A stretch of DNA of 64,000 bases from Chamaecrista fasciculata (Eukaryota; Streptophyta; Magnoliopsida; Fabales; Fabaceae). Of this stretch, positions 34,729 through 47,215 are shown piece by piece. The DNA is taken from assembly GCA_003254925.1 (NCBI GenBank), contig QANZ01000256.1:1220-65219 (forward strand), given 5' to 3'. Each line of letters starts with the position of its first letter. The first letter of the stretch is position 1. Made by a program: the position numbers and the translations under genes. Below the pieces are notes generated by a model that worked only from the letters and a program-made list of their open reading frames with translations, ran no database searches and was not told where the DNA came from.

Positions 34729-35160
34729 AACATTGGAGTCCCACTTGTTTGGCTTTTCCTTTAGAATTTCACAGGTTCCATTATGCACTCTATGTGCCTT
34801 CAATGATTTCAAGTTTCTCTTGAATATCAGAATCTTTAGCACTCAGCTTTACCAAAACCAAAGTCTCCTTTTTGGGTCATCGTAAAAAAAAAAAAAATCT
34901 TTACCTTTTAGCACTAAACCACATATTACTCCTGCGATTCTGTGATATCTGAATTAATAATCATTACCTTTTTTGCAGAAATAATGATCAGAAACCGTCA
35001 CTCTGTTTTCTCCGCGTCATATTATTATCCTAGCCTCTTGGTTTCGACGTCCCCATTTATTTAATAATCCCTTTTTTCCAACGAAAAGCCTCTTGTAGTC
35101 CTTAATTTACAGTAACCCCAGAAGTTTTTCCTTCGGATTCGTTCGTTTCGTTAAGTAAAA
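34487..35160 (+). promoter_or_regulatory. Upstream region of the translocator gene
   Basis: Contains a CT-repeat (about 34691-34725) and, closer to the gene, C/T-rich leader sequence. A clear TATA box is not evident. No other gene is seen. Confidence 0.4.
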
Positions 35161-38100
35161 ATGATTTCTTTGAGTAACCCAGTTCACATTTCAGTCCAGA
35201 GGCCTCGGATTTCGTCTCTTTATTTGATACCCAGAAGAATTTCGATCAACCATGGTATGCTTAAAGCTCGTGGGCTCGAGGCTAAAGGCTCGAGTTTGGA
35301 GTTCTCACCATTGTTGGAAAATGAGAAGCTTTGTGAAAAAGGGAAAGCATTGGGTTTGGGCTTGTTTGGTTTAGGGCCAAACTTAAGGCGACGAAAATCG
35401 GTTGAATTTCCTGTTGTTGCAGCGGCAGCTGCAGATGCTGCTGATGATGGTGAATTGGAAATCAAAGATGGGTTAGTTAGATTTTTTTTTTCCTAATTAT
35501 TTTTAACTTTGGATTCGACCCCTTAAATATAGTAGGAGAGTCTCCAAAGGAGATTGTTGCATTAACAAGGTCTTGAAGAATCAGAGGTATAATCGTTTTT
35601 GTGCTTGCGAACTGTGTGAAAATGGGTGTCTCCAGCTGAAAACATAAAAGAGGGGTTCTTCATTTAAGATTAAAAAAATTAAAAGGAAATAGTGATAAGT
35701 CATTGTGTATGATAAGGACTTCTGGGTTATGCCCGAAAGCAAAGAAATTTAAAATAATCTACTGTGGGGAACCAAAGATTTCGTTGTGTTTTCATATGCA
35801 ATTTCTGCTAATACTTTTTTGTTTTTCTTTGTTATTACCCTTATTACAGGTCTATTGAGCCTTCAAAGAGTTTTGGTGAGAAATTTCCTGCATTAGTTAC
35901 TGGGTTCTTCTTCTTTATGTGGTAAGGATCTCTTTTTTTTTTTTTTAATATATATATATATATTCTTATTTTTTATGTGGCAAGAAATTCTAATGAGAAA
36001 GGGTCTGTACATGTATGATTGCATTTTTGAAATTTTATGTTAGTGTATTAGTCATTAAAAACTGGTAAGTGGCACCCACTGCTGAAATATAAATTCACTT
36101 CATCACTTGTCTGGTTATATAAAAGAGTAAACATAGAACTTCATCCTTGATAGATAAATAAGTTGACAACGCAATCTTTGAGAGTGCAGTCCAAACACTT
36201 TAGTCCTTGAAAGTTATGAAAACAATACATTTTAGTTCCTTAAACCTATTTTTCAGGGAATAAATTGTAGAGACAAAAAGATTAAAATGTATTGGTTTCA
36301 TGATTTTTAGGGATTAGAAAGTGTAAATTACTCTTTTAGGGATTAAATTGTTATCTCCTGTATCTTTCAATGACCCAGAAAGCACTATCAACTTTGTAAG
36401 CCTACTTGGGTATTGAGCATTTACTTATAAGAACTGAATTTCTTGCAATGGGGAATCAATTGATATGTTGTTTACTCTATTTAAAATAAGGGAGAAATAT
36501 CCAAAATGCTAACCAGTATCTGTCTTCCATGCAGGTATTTCTTAAATGTGATATTCAACATACTCAACAAGAAAGTTTATAATTATTTCCCTTATCCCTA
36601 GTACGTTTCCTACCAAAGACGACTTCATTTTTCTTTTCTCACACACACATAATTTTATTCCATTGATTAAGTAGTACTTTAGCTTTTAATAAACTTCAAC
36701 CTTTTGCTATTAACAATCTTTCATATACTTTGCAGCTTTGTTTCTGTTGTGCATCTCCTTGTAGGTGTAGGATACTGCCTTGTTAGCTGGGCTGTAGGTC
36801 TACCAAAGCGTGCTGTGAGTGATGGTTCTTATATACTTTACCAAAATATTATGAGTAAATTGACATTCTAGTCCCTAGATTATATAGGTGTTGTCATTTT
36901 AGTCATTTTAGTCGAATCCCCGGAAATTCATGACTCTTAACAAGTTAGTCCCTCTCCTCTATGAACACTCTGGCAATGTACAACTTGGAGGGCCTAAATT
37001 GCAATGAGTCATGAATTTTTGGGGACTAAATCAAACATTTTAAAAATTCGTGGACTAAAATAACAGCTCTCATGTAATACAATGACTAATTTGATAGTTT
37101 ACTCAAAATATTATTTTTGTGGTCAAGTTATAGTATTAATTTTAATTTTTTTCCTCTCTAACCAGCCAATTGATAAGGACCTCTTGGCACTATTGACTCC
37201 TGTCGCATTTTGTCATGCCCTTGGTCATGTCATGTCCAATGTATCATTTGCTGCTGTTGCTGTATCTTTTACACACACCATAAAAGGTATGACATTTGGA
37301 AGAACAAAATCAGAGATTTCTTACTTCTTAGGTTGTTTTTGTGGACATACTAATATATTTATTGGTGAAGGGCCGGCTTGGCTCAGCGGTAAGCACGCTT
37401 GTCGTGGGGTTTGAGGTTGCGGGTTCGAATTAGCCTCTCTGCATAAAGCAGGGGTAAGGCTGCCTAGTATATTTCCTTCCCCAGCACTCCCACCAAGTGG
37501 GGACTCGAACTGGGTTGACCCTTTACTAATATGTTTATTGGTAAACAGTAGAATTCTATGAAATGTTTTTTCTCTGTCTGGGTGTGTTTTGATGATTTTT
37601 CCATCTCACCTGTGCAACACCATGATCATTTTATTGTGGTTATTCTCGTCCTCATTTCAACTACTACACAAGGGCAATTCCAAATGTCATTGGAAAATAC
37701 TTGAGTACATAGAGTTGTGAGAGTCAATAATTCAATGCTGAGTTTTTAAACTTGCCCACATGTTAATTTTTTTTAGTTAAAGAAATTGCAGATATCTAAG
37801 AAAATGTATCTAAACTTTGTGTCTTTAGCATTTGGTTTTCATTTATAATTGAAGATGAGAAATGAATTTTGTTGAAATATGTTATCCTCAGTTTCTTCTT
37901 TTTTTTCTTCTTGGGCAGCTCTGGAGCCATTTTTCAATGCTGCTGCTTCCCAATTTATCTTGGGTCATCAGATTCCATTGTCACTGTGGCTATCATTAGC
38001 CCCCGTTGTTATCGGTACCATTTTCTTCCCTTTATTTAGTGATATTAACGCAGGAAGGGCATCCCAACTTTTCAAAAATCATAATGGCCACATCATGGTA

Positions 38101-41100
38101 TAACTTGACAATTATCATCTAACAACTGATGTGAGTGAGATTTTGCTTCAGGTGTATCAATGGCATCACTAACTGAACTGTCTTTCAACTGGACTGGGTT
38201 CATAAGTGCCATGATTTCTAATATAGCATTCACTTACAGAAGTATATATTCGAAGAAAGCAATGGTAAGATCTCATATAGCACATGACTCTTACTCTCAT
38301 TCTCACCTGGGTTTTGTATTGCAATTTATTTTTATGTTTCTTGCCATAATTTTATCATCAGTTTAACTATTCATGGATTGGTGTTCTGAATGTGGGCACT
38401 ATGTAGAAAGCAAAAGTGATGGTAAATTAGGCGATGCTTAATGCTTGTTTCCTAATCTGCAACATTTAAGATAGTATTGTTCTAAGAATTTTCCACTGCA
38501 CATATAACTTTAGGAGCAATAATGGGTCACTAAAATAACTCAAATAAGTCAAGTTTCTTAATTTAAAAATGATTTCCATACAATTGAAAAATCTATTGGT
38601 GCAAGTTAACTTAACAATTAAGCATTGAAATTGCATTTATGTTCTTTAAGCCTAGATTGAGTTGAAGTCATTTGATTGTTTTAACGCAGATCTACACAGA
38701 ACGCTTGAATCGACTGTTTTCATCTAGCATTTTCAAGATATTTAAACCATTGATAATGTAATATCTCAAAATTTCAAGAATTTGGTTGAAAACATTTAAT
38801 ACAAAACCTGATGTAATATGTTAGTAGTCAAAGTAGAACCTGTTGTCTTTAGGAAAATAGATGAGAGAGAATAGAAAGTCCATAATGTTTGAGAATAAGA
38901 TCTTACTGATTGCCAGTTCTTGAATTTGTATGTAAGCCTATGAGAGAGCTTAGTAATGCATCTAAATTCAGATTTAACTTTGTGAACAGGGTGTCTAACT
39001 TAGAAGTTCTGAAACAAGAGTTGACATAATTGATTAAGATATCCTTCATCAAGTAGATTGTATTTTTATTTTCTAACTAATTTATCTTGTTTCAACAGAC
39101 CGGCATGGACAGTACGAATGTATATGCCTATATTTCAATAATCGCCCTCTTCTTCTGCCTTCCCCCGGCTATACTTGTAAGTTTATCTGATACCAGAAAA
39201 TAATAATGAAAAAAGAAACTGATAGAAGATTCAAATTTCTTATTGCTTCTGTGTAACTAAGTTCGTCATCAATTGGACCTTGGCTACTTCCAGATTGAGG
39301 GCCCCAAACTAATGGAGTATGGGTTTAAAAATGCCATAGCTCAAGTAGGCCTGTTCAAGTTTTTGTCTGATCTTTTCTGGATTGGAATGTTTTACCATCT
39401 GTACAATCAGGTATCATTTATGCTTCAGTTTGAAATTTTCGGACAATTTTGTTCTGCATATTCAAATCTCTGTTCAAAGAATAAACTTCCATTGTCTTTG
39501 AAACATTTCAACTGCAGCTGGCTACTAATACTTTGGAAAGGGTTGCGCCACTGACACATGCTGTTGGAAATGTGCTGAAGCGAGTTTTTGTCATTGGGTT
39601 CTCTATAGTAGTTTTCGGTAATTACTCTGGTTTGACTTAATTTGAAAATGTGGATCACCAGAAATTTTAGTTACAAACAATATACTAGGGATTAAACTTC
39701 AGAAGTTTCTAAGAAAAATCCCTTCACGGTTATTTGGCTAATGCATAGAACTCCTTTGGACTTTAGTCATTGGGCAAAAAACTCCTTAAACTTTGAAATT
39801 TAGTTTTGTGCAAATAACCTCCTTTGTTAAAATTTTCATTGAAAAAGTCAAGATACTTTTAGTTTTTGGATGCTATTAATTACAATAATAGTTAATTTTA
39901 ATTTTGGGTCAATGTAAAATGCAATATAACAATCATAAAGTTGTATAAAAAACTTGATTTTCTTAATGAAAATCCTTAACAAATAAGGTCTTCTTCTCAA
40001 AATAAAAATTTCAGGGTTGGTTTGATCACTTTTCAAAGTTTAAGGAGTTTTTTGTATGGTGGCTAGAGTTTAGAGGGGGTTTTATGTAATTTAGCCCAAT
40101 TATTTTACATGTCAATTCTATTGTATCAAGAAACCTGATAGTAAAATTATTTATAAACTGCTGATATGAATGATCTCCAGATTTTTGATGTTCTCCCTCC
40201 TTATCTCTTGCTGCCACTGAGGGATGATTTTGTTGGAAGGATGCTTCCATGTAGATTAGGTGTAGGTTGATTAGGTTGTTATCTGCACTTTTTTGATGCC
40301 CTGTACTCTTTTTCGTCTTTGCTGTTGCTGCTACTTTCTTTAAAAAAAAGAAAAATATTTATAAACTGCATCAGTCCTTCATGCAGTAAATATGGTTATA
40401 GTTGTGGATTAGACTTCTGAATTTCAGACTTTCAGTTTTCTGATAGTTGCAAACTTGTGCAGGCAACAAGATATCCACTCAAACTGGCATTGGGACTGCT
40501 ATAGCAATAGCAGGCGTTGCCATCTATTCTCTGATAAAGGCAAACATGGAAGAGCAGAAAAGGGTAACTTTTTTAGATGAAATCTTTAATTTTCTTAAGA
40601 AATATGATGTTATTCCAAATCATGGTCAACAGAACATCACCTATAGATTATTTACAATCCATGGGTTCTCCCTAACATAGTTCAAGCCAAGTCAAATGAA
40701 ACACAATAATCCTTTTAGAATATTTTTCTTTTGGGAAAATTGCAAATACCCCCTTCAACTATGTTTTAGCTGCAAATGAGTCCCTAAACTATCAAACCTA
40801 ACAATTACCCTCATTAAACTATGGTCTAGTTATAAATTCTCCCCTTGAAATATACAATTTAGCAAATACCTCATTGAACTTTTACAATCTTATATTTAAT
40901 TCTAATCTTACATATAGTTCTCGCATCCTATTTTTCTATTAGACATATTTAATTGTGTTTAGAATCTTTCTTCTTTACTAAAAAGTCCAGAAAAAGTTAT
41001 TTTAAAGATGCTAAATTTAGAATCTTTCTTCTTTACTAAAAAGTTATTAGTTGAAGGAGGAGATTTACTAGGTTTGATAGTTGAAAGGGTTATTTGCAAC

Positions 41101-41478
41101 TAAGCCATAGTTGAAGGGGGCTATTTGCTAGGTTTGATAGTTAAGGGGGCTGGGTATCAGTAAAATGCTTGTACCGGAAATGGATTATCTGAAGTGAGTG
41201 AGGCGTGTAGTGTTTCTGAAGTTCAAATTTTGAGGCCTTTTTCCTTTGTATTAGGATAAATGGATAATTGTTCAAACTACATCATCCAGTTATCAAAACA
41301 CATGTTTAAATCATGGCTCTTTTACTTCAGAGGATCCATTTCCGCTTGTATCGGTTTAGTCTGCAAACTGGGCCTACCTACCAATTGTTTCACCTAAATT
41401 TGCAACCTTAAACCTTAATTCCTTACTAAATTTGTGTGCTTTCCATTTCAGAAAGCTGCTGCTGCTGTTTCATCATAA
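35161..41478 (+). CDS. TPT: Plastid triose-phosphate/phosphate translocator
   Basis: Twelve exons: 35161-35471, 35850-35921, 36535-36600, 36736-36814, 37166-37286, 37919-38014, 38152-38264, 39099-39176, 39294-39410, 39518-39617, 40463-40563 and 41452-41478. They total 1281 bp (426 residues), all with GT-AG edges. The first exon encodes a basic, serine-rich plastid transit peptide of roughly 90 residues. The membrane part has [87 protein letters not shown] and [16 protein letters not shown], matching TPT (APE2) of the inner chloroplast envelope. TPT exchanges triose phosphate and 3-PGA for inorganic phosphate, exporting photosynthate for sucrose synthesis. Several introns hold transposons. I chose the first ATG because it gives a normal transit peptide. 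Confidence 0.93.
36126..36352. repeat. MITE-like inverted repeat in TPT intron 2
   Basis: Words such as 'agagtaaacatagaacttc', 'tttagtccttgaaagt' and the inverse 'agtgtaaattactctttta' form a weak foldback. The ends are not exact. Confidence 0.4.
36853..37104. mobile_element. MITE (foldback) in TPT intron 4, 252 bp
   Basis: Starts GAGTAAATTGACATTCTAGT and ends in an inverse copy (gatagtttactc). An exact 10 bp duplication, aaaatattat, lies at 36843-36852 and 37105-37114. It sits between exons 4 and 5 and does not disturb the splice sites. Confidence 0.75.
37367..37524 (+). mobile_element. Au-like SINE in TPT intron 5
   Basis: A tRNA-like head has an A box (ggcttggctcagcggtaag) and a B box (gcgggttcgaat), then 'gcctctctgcataaagcagg' and 'ccttccccag'. 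An 18 bp duplication, actaatat(a/g)tttattggt, lies at 37349-37366 and 37525-37542 with one mismatch. It is a relative of the better preserved copy at 59231. Confidence 0.75.
39733..40105. repeat. Foldback repeat in TPT intron 10
   Basis: The left words (gaactcctttggactttag, aaaaaactccttaaactttg) match the inverse on the right (caaagtttaaggagtttttt). The boundaries are approximate. Confidence 0.5.
40735..41165. repeat. Foldback repeat in TPT intron 11
   Basis: The left arm (ttgcaaatacccccttcaac, actatcaaacctaac) is the inverse of the right arm (aggtttgatagtt, gttgaagggggctatttgc). No target duplication was found. Confidence 0.5.
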
Positions 41479-42225
41479 TGGGTCTTCTTGGATTAGCAAG
41501 GTGAGACCATGTTAACACATGAAGTATATATAGGGAGGCATATTATTATTATTATTATTATGAATATAGAACTAATGCTTCTAAGTTCTAACTACAAGGC
41601 TTTTGATGATGGATGGCTTCTCAAAAATAAAAGAATGGATAGATCATATCTAATGAAACAGAGAGGGTTGCATTTTCCTTCTTTAAGCTTTATTTTATGT
41701 ATTTCTTTTTGGTAATGTCATGTGCAACCTGACCCTGTACTTAATTAAGCATATGGTATGTATGCTTTTTCTTTTTTCTTTTTTTTTGGTGAGAATATGG
41801 TATGTAAGCTTAGCCACCTGAAAGAACTCAATAAGGTGTACAGAGCTAAGAGGCCCAGTATATATAATGTATTCTATGGTTCAAAAATTGTAAGAACTTC
41901 ATGAAATTCCATGAATGATAATACAGTTTTCATACAGTTGATGTACTATAATTACCAAAAGGGATATATATGCTGTTATATTTATTCATAAATCATAGTT
42001 TTTTTTTTAATAATCCATAAATGATAGGGTTGTACATATTTTGAATCCAACCTGGCCCACTCTTTTAAAAAATAATCCAACCTGGTGGCTGGATTTAAAC
42101 ATTATTTCAAAATATAATAGTATAAAATATAAATTATTTTAAATTTATTTTGTATATAAAAAAAAAGAGAACTTAATTTTTGTCCTTGAATTTGTCTTCA
42201 AATTATGAATTAATAAATGTGAACT
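41479..42225 (+). other. Probable TPT 3' UTR and intergenic DNA
   Basis: Follows the stop codon. A (TTA)n microsatellite is near 41541-41561. The 3' end is not resolvable by eye, and there is no other gene. Confidence 0.45.
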
Positions 42226-42923
42226 CTGCGTTTGGTACACAGATTATTTTTTTATTCCCAGGAATCACATTCCTAAAATTATAAGAATGTTACAATATTT
42301 TCAGGAATGTTACAATCTTGTGTTTGGTTCAAATTTGATATCCATGGGAATGTTTAATACTTTTACAAATATGCTTTTGACTTTTTATTCTCAACTAATA
42401 GTTTATCAAATGTAGAAATTCTTCAAAACAATTCATGAGAAAAATACTATATCATAAAGAAATAATTATATCATAATTAAAATTTTAAAATAATATTAAT
42501 TGAGAAAAATACTATTTCATAATAAATGTCCATAATTCTCAACATAATAAAATTATCTAAAAAAGACTCGCTCAAAACATAACTGAAATAATTCTCAAAA
42601 TAATACGAAATAAAAATTCATACTACTTATGAGAATGACAAATATGAAGAGTGATAAGGGTTTGTAGAGAAAGAATTAATTAGGGAAAATTAATTAGGGA
42701 TAATAAAGTCATTTTGGATGAAAAAATAATCCCATGTCATGGGATTAGACTAATCTCACCCCTTAGGGTGTGATTAAAAAATAACTATTTTAGGAAATTA
42801 TGCTATTCCTGAGAATACAATATTCACGGAACTAATTTTTCAATCCATATACCAAACGCGAGATTACTCTAGTCCGGAACTCATAATCCGGGATTATTTT
42901 TCCAATCCGTGTACCAAACGCCT
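42226..42923. mobile_element. MITE-like element with GCGTTTGGTACA ends
   Basis: The left end (gcgtttggtacacagatta) and the right end (the inverse of gcgtttggtacacggattgg) are clear inverted repeats. The interior is AT-rich with mirrored words. GCGTTTGGT-type ends are common on plant hAT/PIF-like MITEs. I could not define a target duplication, so the class is uncertain. Confidence 0.6.
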
Positions 42924-43470
42924 TCTTAGTTCGTAAGATGAATTCCGTAATTACCTGTGATGATGATGTGGTTGTTAAACGCTTATTTGTCTTTGTTAAA
43001 TGCTAAATTTTGTGCCATATGTGATCAACATATTATCTTCAGTTAATAAATTGAAAAAAGAATTGAATAAGATAATCCTAAAGCCCATTGCGATTTTCAA
43101 CTTTTGCAAATGAGTTTGTTGAGGTGAAGGGAAGTTAGGGAAGGTAGGGCAAGTATAGGATATGAATAGGAAGAAGTTGTATTGAAATCTTATTGGTAAT
43201 CATCTTGAGGTTTTTGTGCAATATTTTTCATCTTTTTTTTTTCCATTCATAAGGGTTTGTTTGGCAATTAGAAAAGTAATTTGGGAACTTCCCTAAATAT
43301 ACTTCATGTATTAACATGGTCAAACCTTCCCCAACAAGAGAAGAGAAAGGGAGGGGGAAGGCTAAGTTTCAAAATTACTTTTTTTGTTTGGGAAGTAGAA
43401 AGGAGAATTAAAGGTAAATCTAATGACTGTAAATTGGATTAGCTAAAGTGCTTTCTATAGAAACTTTTGT
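42924..43470. other. Intergenic, nothing recognised
   Basis: No supported gene or element boundary. G/A-rich words are near 43330-43350. Confidence 0.45.
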
Positions 43471-43479
43471 TTTGGTAAC

Positions 43480-44050
43480 AAAAGAGGCCACAAAGGCCAA
43501 ACAAGCAAAACCCACACCAAAAAACTAGAATCCTCAAGGCACATAGGCCCCAATCAAGTCATCATACAAAATCAAATTCAAAAAGACAACCTCAAAGCTT
43601 GAGAGACAACAGCATCAGTGTTAAATTTGCACCAACCAAAGTAAGGAGGCCACCAACGAATAGCAAAATTATTATGCCCAGTTAAAGTCTCCTTACTAAC
43701 CTCAGGCTCATTCACTTTTTCCTAATGATATCAATCCACCAATTAACAACTCTAATTGCATTAGTAGGCATAATAAAATTAGGATAAAAAATTCTTCGGT
43801 TTCTCCACTTCCAAAGCAATCAACAAACCACACCAAAAGTAACACACCAGTACACATTACTCCTACTGCTATCAGGCTTCAAATTCACAATCAACCACTC
43901 CTTCAAATCAAGATTAAAGAAATTCATACATCAATCAGCAGGTAAGACACTAACTCAGATGTTTCTTGCAATGTTGCAATCTCTGAGCACATGAAGGGTA
44001 GTCTCACTAACACCATTACACCAGACACAGTCAGCACTGCATCCACTAGC
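43480..44050 (-). pseudogene. LINE 3' fragment (zinc-binding RT tail and RNase H start)
   Basis: The minus strand reads CSADCVWCNGVSETTLHVL then RDCNIARN, a zf-RVT C-x2-C...H-x-C pattern found at the end of plant L1-type reverse transcriptases. It continues with VYWCVTFGVVCWLLWKWRN and finally RWWPPYFGWCKFNTDA, the start of the plant LINE RNase H domain. Stops interrupt the frame (for example after ARNI). A 5'-truncated, decayed LINE is the simplest reading. Confidence 0.6.
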
Positions 44051-44195
44051 TTTCTATAGAATTTTTCTTTTGCAAAGATGTAGAAACGTCCTTGCCAGAT
44101 TCTCTCAAATACTGACAGTGATGTATCACTAACAAACTAACTAATCTAGGTGCATCCTTTACAGTTTATTAAATACTACAATGCTATTATTTAAT

Positions 44196-44416
44196 GGGCA
44201 AAACTTACATCAAGTTCCCTACATCCTTGCTATCAGGTTATCCAATCAACATTTGACACGTAGTAAAAATTTTATATATGACCAATCATGATAGAGAGAG
44301 AATATTAAACACCACTTTTTGCATGACCAATCATTGAAGAAAGAGAATGTAATCAAGACTTGTGATTGGTGGAACTTGATAGCAAGGATATAAGGAACTT
44401 GATATAAATTTTATCC
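44196..44416. mobile_element. MITE, 221 bp
   Basis: The ends GGGCAAAACTTACATCAAGT and the inverse (acttgatataaattttatcc) form about 40 bp inverted repeats. An exact 9 bp duplication, ttatttaat, lies at 44187-44195 and 44417-44425. It sits just past the 3' end of the F-box/LRR pseudogene. Confidence 0.75.
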
Positions 44417-45286
44417 TTATTTAATTACTGCCACTCATAAAATAGAATTATAGTTTAGAAGTTAAACATGATCTCAAGTCCTAACAAACAAGGGGGAGCC
44501 ACTATTTTTCTCAATGATTTCCTTGAAGACACCATCCAATGAACAATATCTGCCCCAACATTTTTACAGTTTTTCAAATCGATCTCTCTGAGTCTTGTGC
44601 ATTTCAGTACCACTTGATTTACTCCATTTTCTGTCACCTCACAGCAATCCTGCAAGCCTAAATGAGTGAGCCCACAACAAGTATTTGAAATTACTATGAG
44701 TGATTCATCGCCTATTCTTGTGTGATGCAAGTTCAACACCTCCAGGTTGGGTAAGAGAGAGTGAAACCCTAGCTCACCAAATAGACTCATCCTTGAACAG
44801 CCAGTTAAGTTCAAATGCCTAATCTTACTACATGTCCTTAGAACATGAGCTACACATGTTGCTGAGATATTGTAACAACAATTCAAGTCAAGATACTCTA
44901 AATTGGGGCAAACAGAAGCAAATCTTTTAAGATCTTTATCCTTCAAAAAGATGTTATAATCCAAATGGAGAATCTTTATTTGAAAGTTGACACCAAAATA
45001 AGCAACTTCTTGCTAAACATTGAGTCCCATTGTAGTTTTCTCCATCACGATCTCATTGAGCAAACGACATCTCCTTGCGAGTGTGAGAAAGGTTGACGTT
45101 GTCAGATTCCCAGAACCAGTTAGATTTATAAAGGTCAGATTACCAAGAAACGGAGATAAATTAATCACATCATAATCAGTGAGAAACTCGTTGTGTTGAA
45201 GATCCAAGTACTGAACAGATTGATATTTTGACAACAAACAGGAGAGTCCAGTATATGTATAACCGTAGCAGTTTTTTAGGATAATT

Positions 45287-45986
45287 TGTTGGAATTATAT
45301 AATATTTTGTGGATTAGCATTAATTAATTATTTTATCAATTATTTGTGTTTGTTGATCAGGTGACTAATTTGGTTGATTCTGAATATTTTAGATATGATT
45401 AAGTTTAAATTGTGGTAATCAGTGATGGGTTTGATTATTCACAAGCTTCACAGGACCAGGCAAAGAACCTCAACTCACGTCCAAAGAGTATTAGCAACTA
45501 TCCCATTAAGTTGCTAATGTTTACAAAGAGCCAATTTATAATGGAGACTATTTTGTTAACTATTTGATTATATTGATAATCTATCTTTTGTACTAAAATG
45601 TGATGTTGTATTTGTTCAGGAGAAGTTTTGTTATTTTACAATAACTATGGGGGCCCTTTTGCAATTTTATCCAAAACTTGTAAAGTATTGGTTTGTTTTT
45701 AGACAAACCGAGAAAGTTGTTTTTGGATGGTAGAGGTTGCTCTTTTCTTCTCCTGACACACACTCTTTGTCTCCACTCTCTCTATATTGGCATTTTGGCT
45801 CTTAGTGCTTGATCTCTGGTACTCTTTGGATTAGTGGGTTGTTTAAGTTCTTGCTCTTCAATTTCTGCATGACTACACCACCAGGTAAGTTTGTCTATCT
45901 CCCATGGTTGTTTAAGTTCTTGCTCTTCAATTTCTGCATGACTACACCACCAGGTAAGTTTGTCTATCTCCCATCTATGTTTAGCA
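45287..45986 (+). repeat. 5' LTR of the Copia element
   Basis: TGTTGG...TTTAGCA, 700 bp. A TATA-like 'ctatattgg' lies at about 45782, a plausible promoter. The 3' part contains two tandem copies of a 69 bp unit (from 45841 and 45910), each with an ATG (45869 and 45938) followed 16 bases later by CAG/GTAAGT. 69 is a multiple of three, so the two ATGs share a frame. Confidence 0.9.
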
Positions 45987-47215
45987 ATTGGTATCAGAGC
46001 CCTAGGTTAGGGTTTGGATTGTTTGATGGAGAAATCTTTGAATCTGAAAACTCCTTGGACTAATTCGTGTTTTTGGCTGTCCCACTTTTGTAATTTTGGC
46101 ATTTCATTTTGCAAACTTCCCATCTCCAGTTTGAAGCTTCGATTCTGAGTTTTTTGGGTGAAATTTTCAGTTTTGTTTGTCCGATTTCGTTGTTCAGAAA
46201 GCCTAGTTCGTGTTTATACCTAAAATTTGAGACATTAGTGTTATTTTGAAGCTCTTTTTCGTCTTTAAAACTGGAAATTTTTCGAGTTCGTTTTTGGTCG
46301 ATTTGTAGCGTCGTTTTGTAAAATTGGTTTTGGAAACTGAATAATCGTCCTACTCTGATGAATTTGATGCTTGTTTCGTTGCCGGAAACGCTAAATTTCG
46401 CCGGATTGATGTCTGGGCTGCAAACCTGGTCACGAAAAATCCGCCGGGTGAAGAAGATGATGAACAGTGCGTGTGGGACGAAGCCCACACGCACTGGTGG
46501 CGCGTGACGGCGCGTGCGCCTCACGCCCACGTCAGTTTGGTCCCAATTTTTGTCGTCGTGCTCCACTCGCCCTCTTCTATCTAGTGTGCTTTTTTCCAGT
46601 GTTTATGGAGATCTCTAACTATTTGTTTATTAATTTCCATGATTTAAAATATTCTTTTAAAATCATTTGTTGATTGTTTTTGGGCTGATAAATTCTAGTG
46701 TAGCTTCTAATCAGTGTTGTATGCATTGTGTGAAGCATTCTCTTGGAGATGTTTTTTTGTTTATTGCCATGGATTTTGTTTCCTTAGAATTGATTTTCTT
46801 TGGAGCTTTATTCTTTAATATTCCATTTGTACACCTAGTAGTCATGTATTTACCTATTGTAGATCTGATTATGATGGTGTTTGATTATGTAATTTTGTTT
46901 GATAGTTGTATTGTGTGTTGATTGTGGATTTATCCTATCGGTAAAACATGATTAATATGCAATCGTTGAGTTATAACTGTTCATGTCCATTTCTGGTTTG
47001 AAGGGGACTTCGTTGATAATGTTTTTATTGTTTCTTGTATCCTATCGATATGGAAACAATAATAACATCTTGTTCTTTTAATTCCTTTGAGTCTAAATAC
47101 ATCCTTAATATACATGTTTGCAAAGTTGCATAAGCTGACATTATGATGGAAACTATGTTATGTGTATATGTTTTATCACATAATTAATATTTCCTATTTG
47201 CTTTGTTTATATCAG
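45885..47215 (+). other. Predicted intron joining LTR start codon to gag
   Basis: Donor CAG/GTAAGT at 45885 (alternative at 45954). Acceptor after the pyrimidine-rich 'ttcctatttgctttgtttatatcag' at 47215. The first exon supplies ATG plus four codons (M-T-T-P-P) and one G; the second begins CT, which joins in phase with the conserved gag frame. The intron would remove the primer-binding site and the 1.2 kb leader. In the genomic sequence gag has a stop at 47185-47187 and no in-frame ATG before 47292. Inference from sequence only. Confidence 0.55.
45989..46000 (+). promoter_or_regulatory. Primer-binding site (initiator tRNA-Met)
   Basis: TGGTATCAGAGC two bases after the 5' LTR, the standard plant Copia primer-binding site complementary to the 3' end of tRNA-iMet. 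Confidence 0.9.

Noticed and set aside
46060..46566. Minus-strand 168-codon frame in the Copia leader
   Set aside because: No family features, antisense to the element, within the predicted leader intron.
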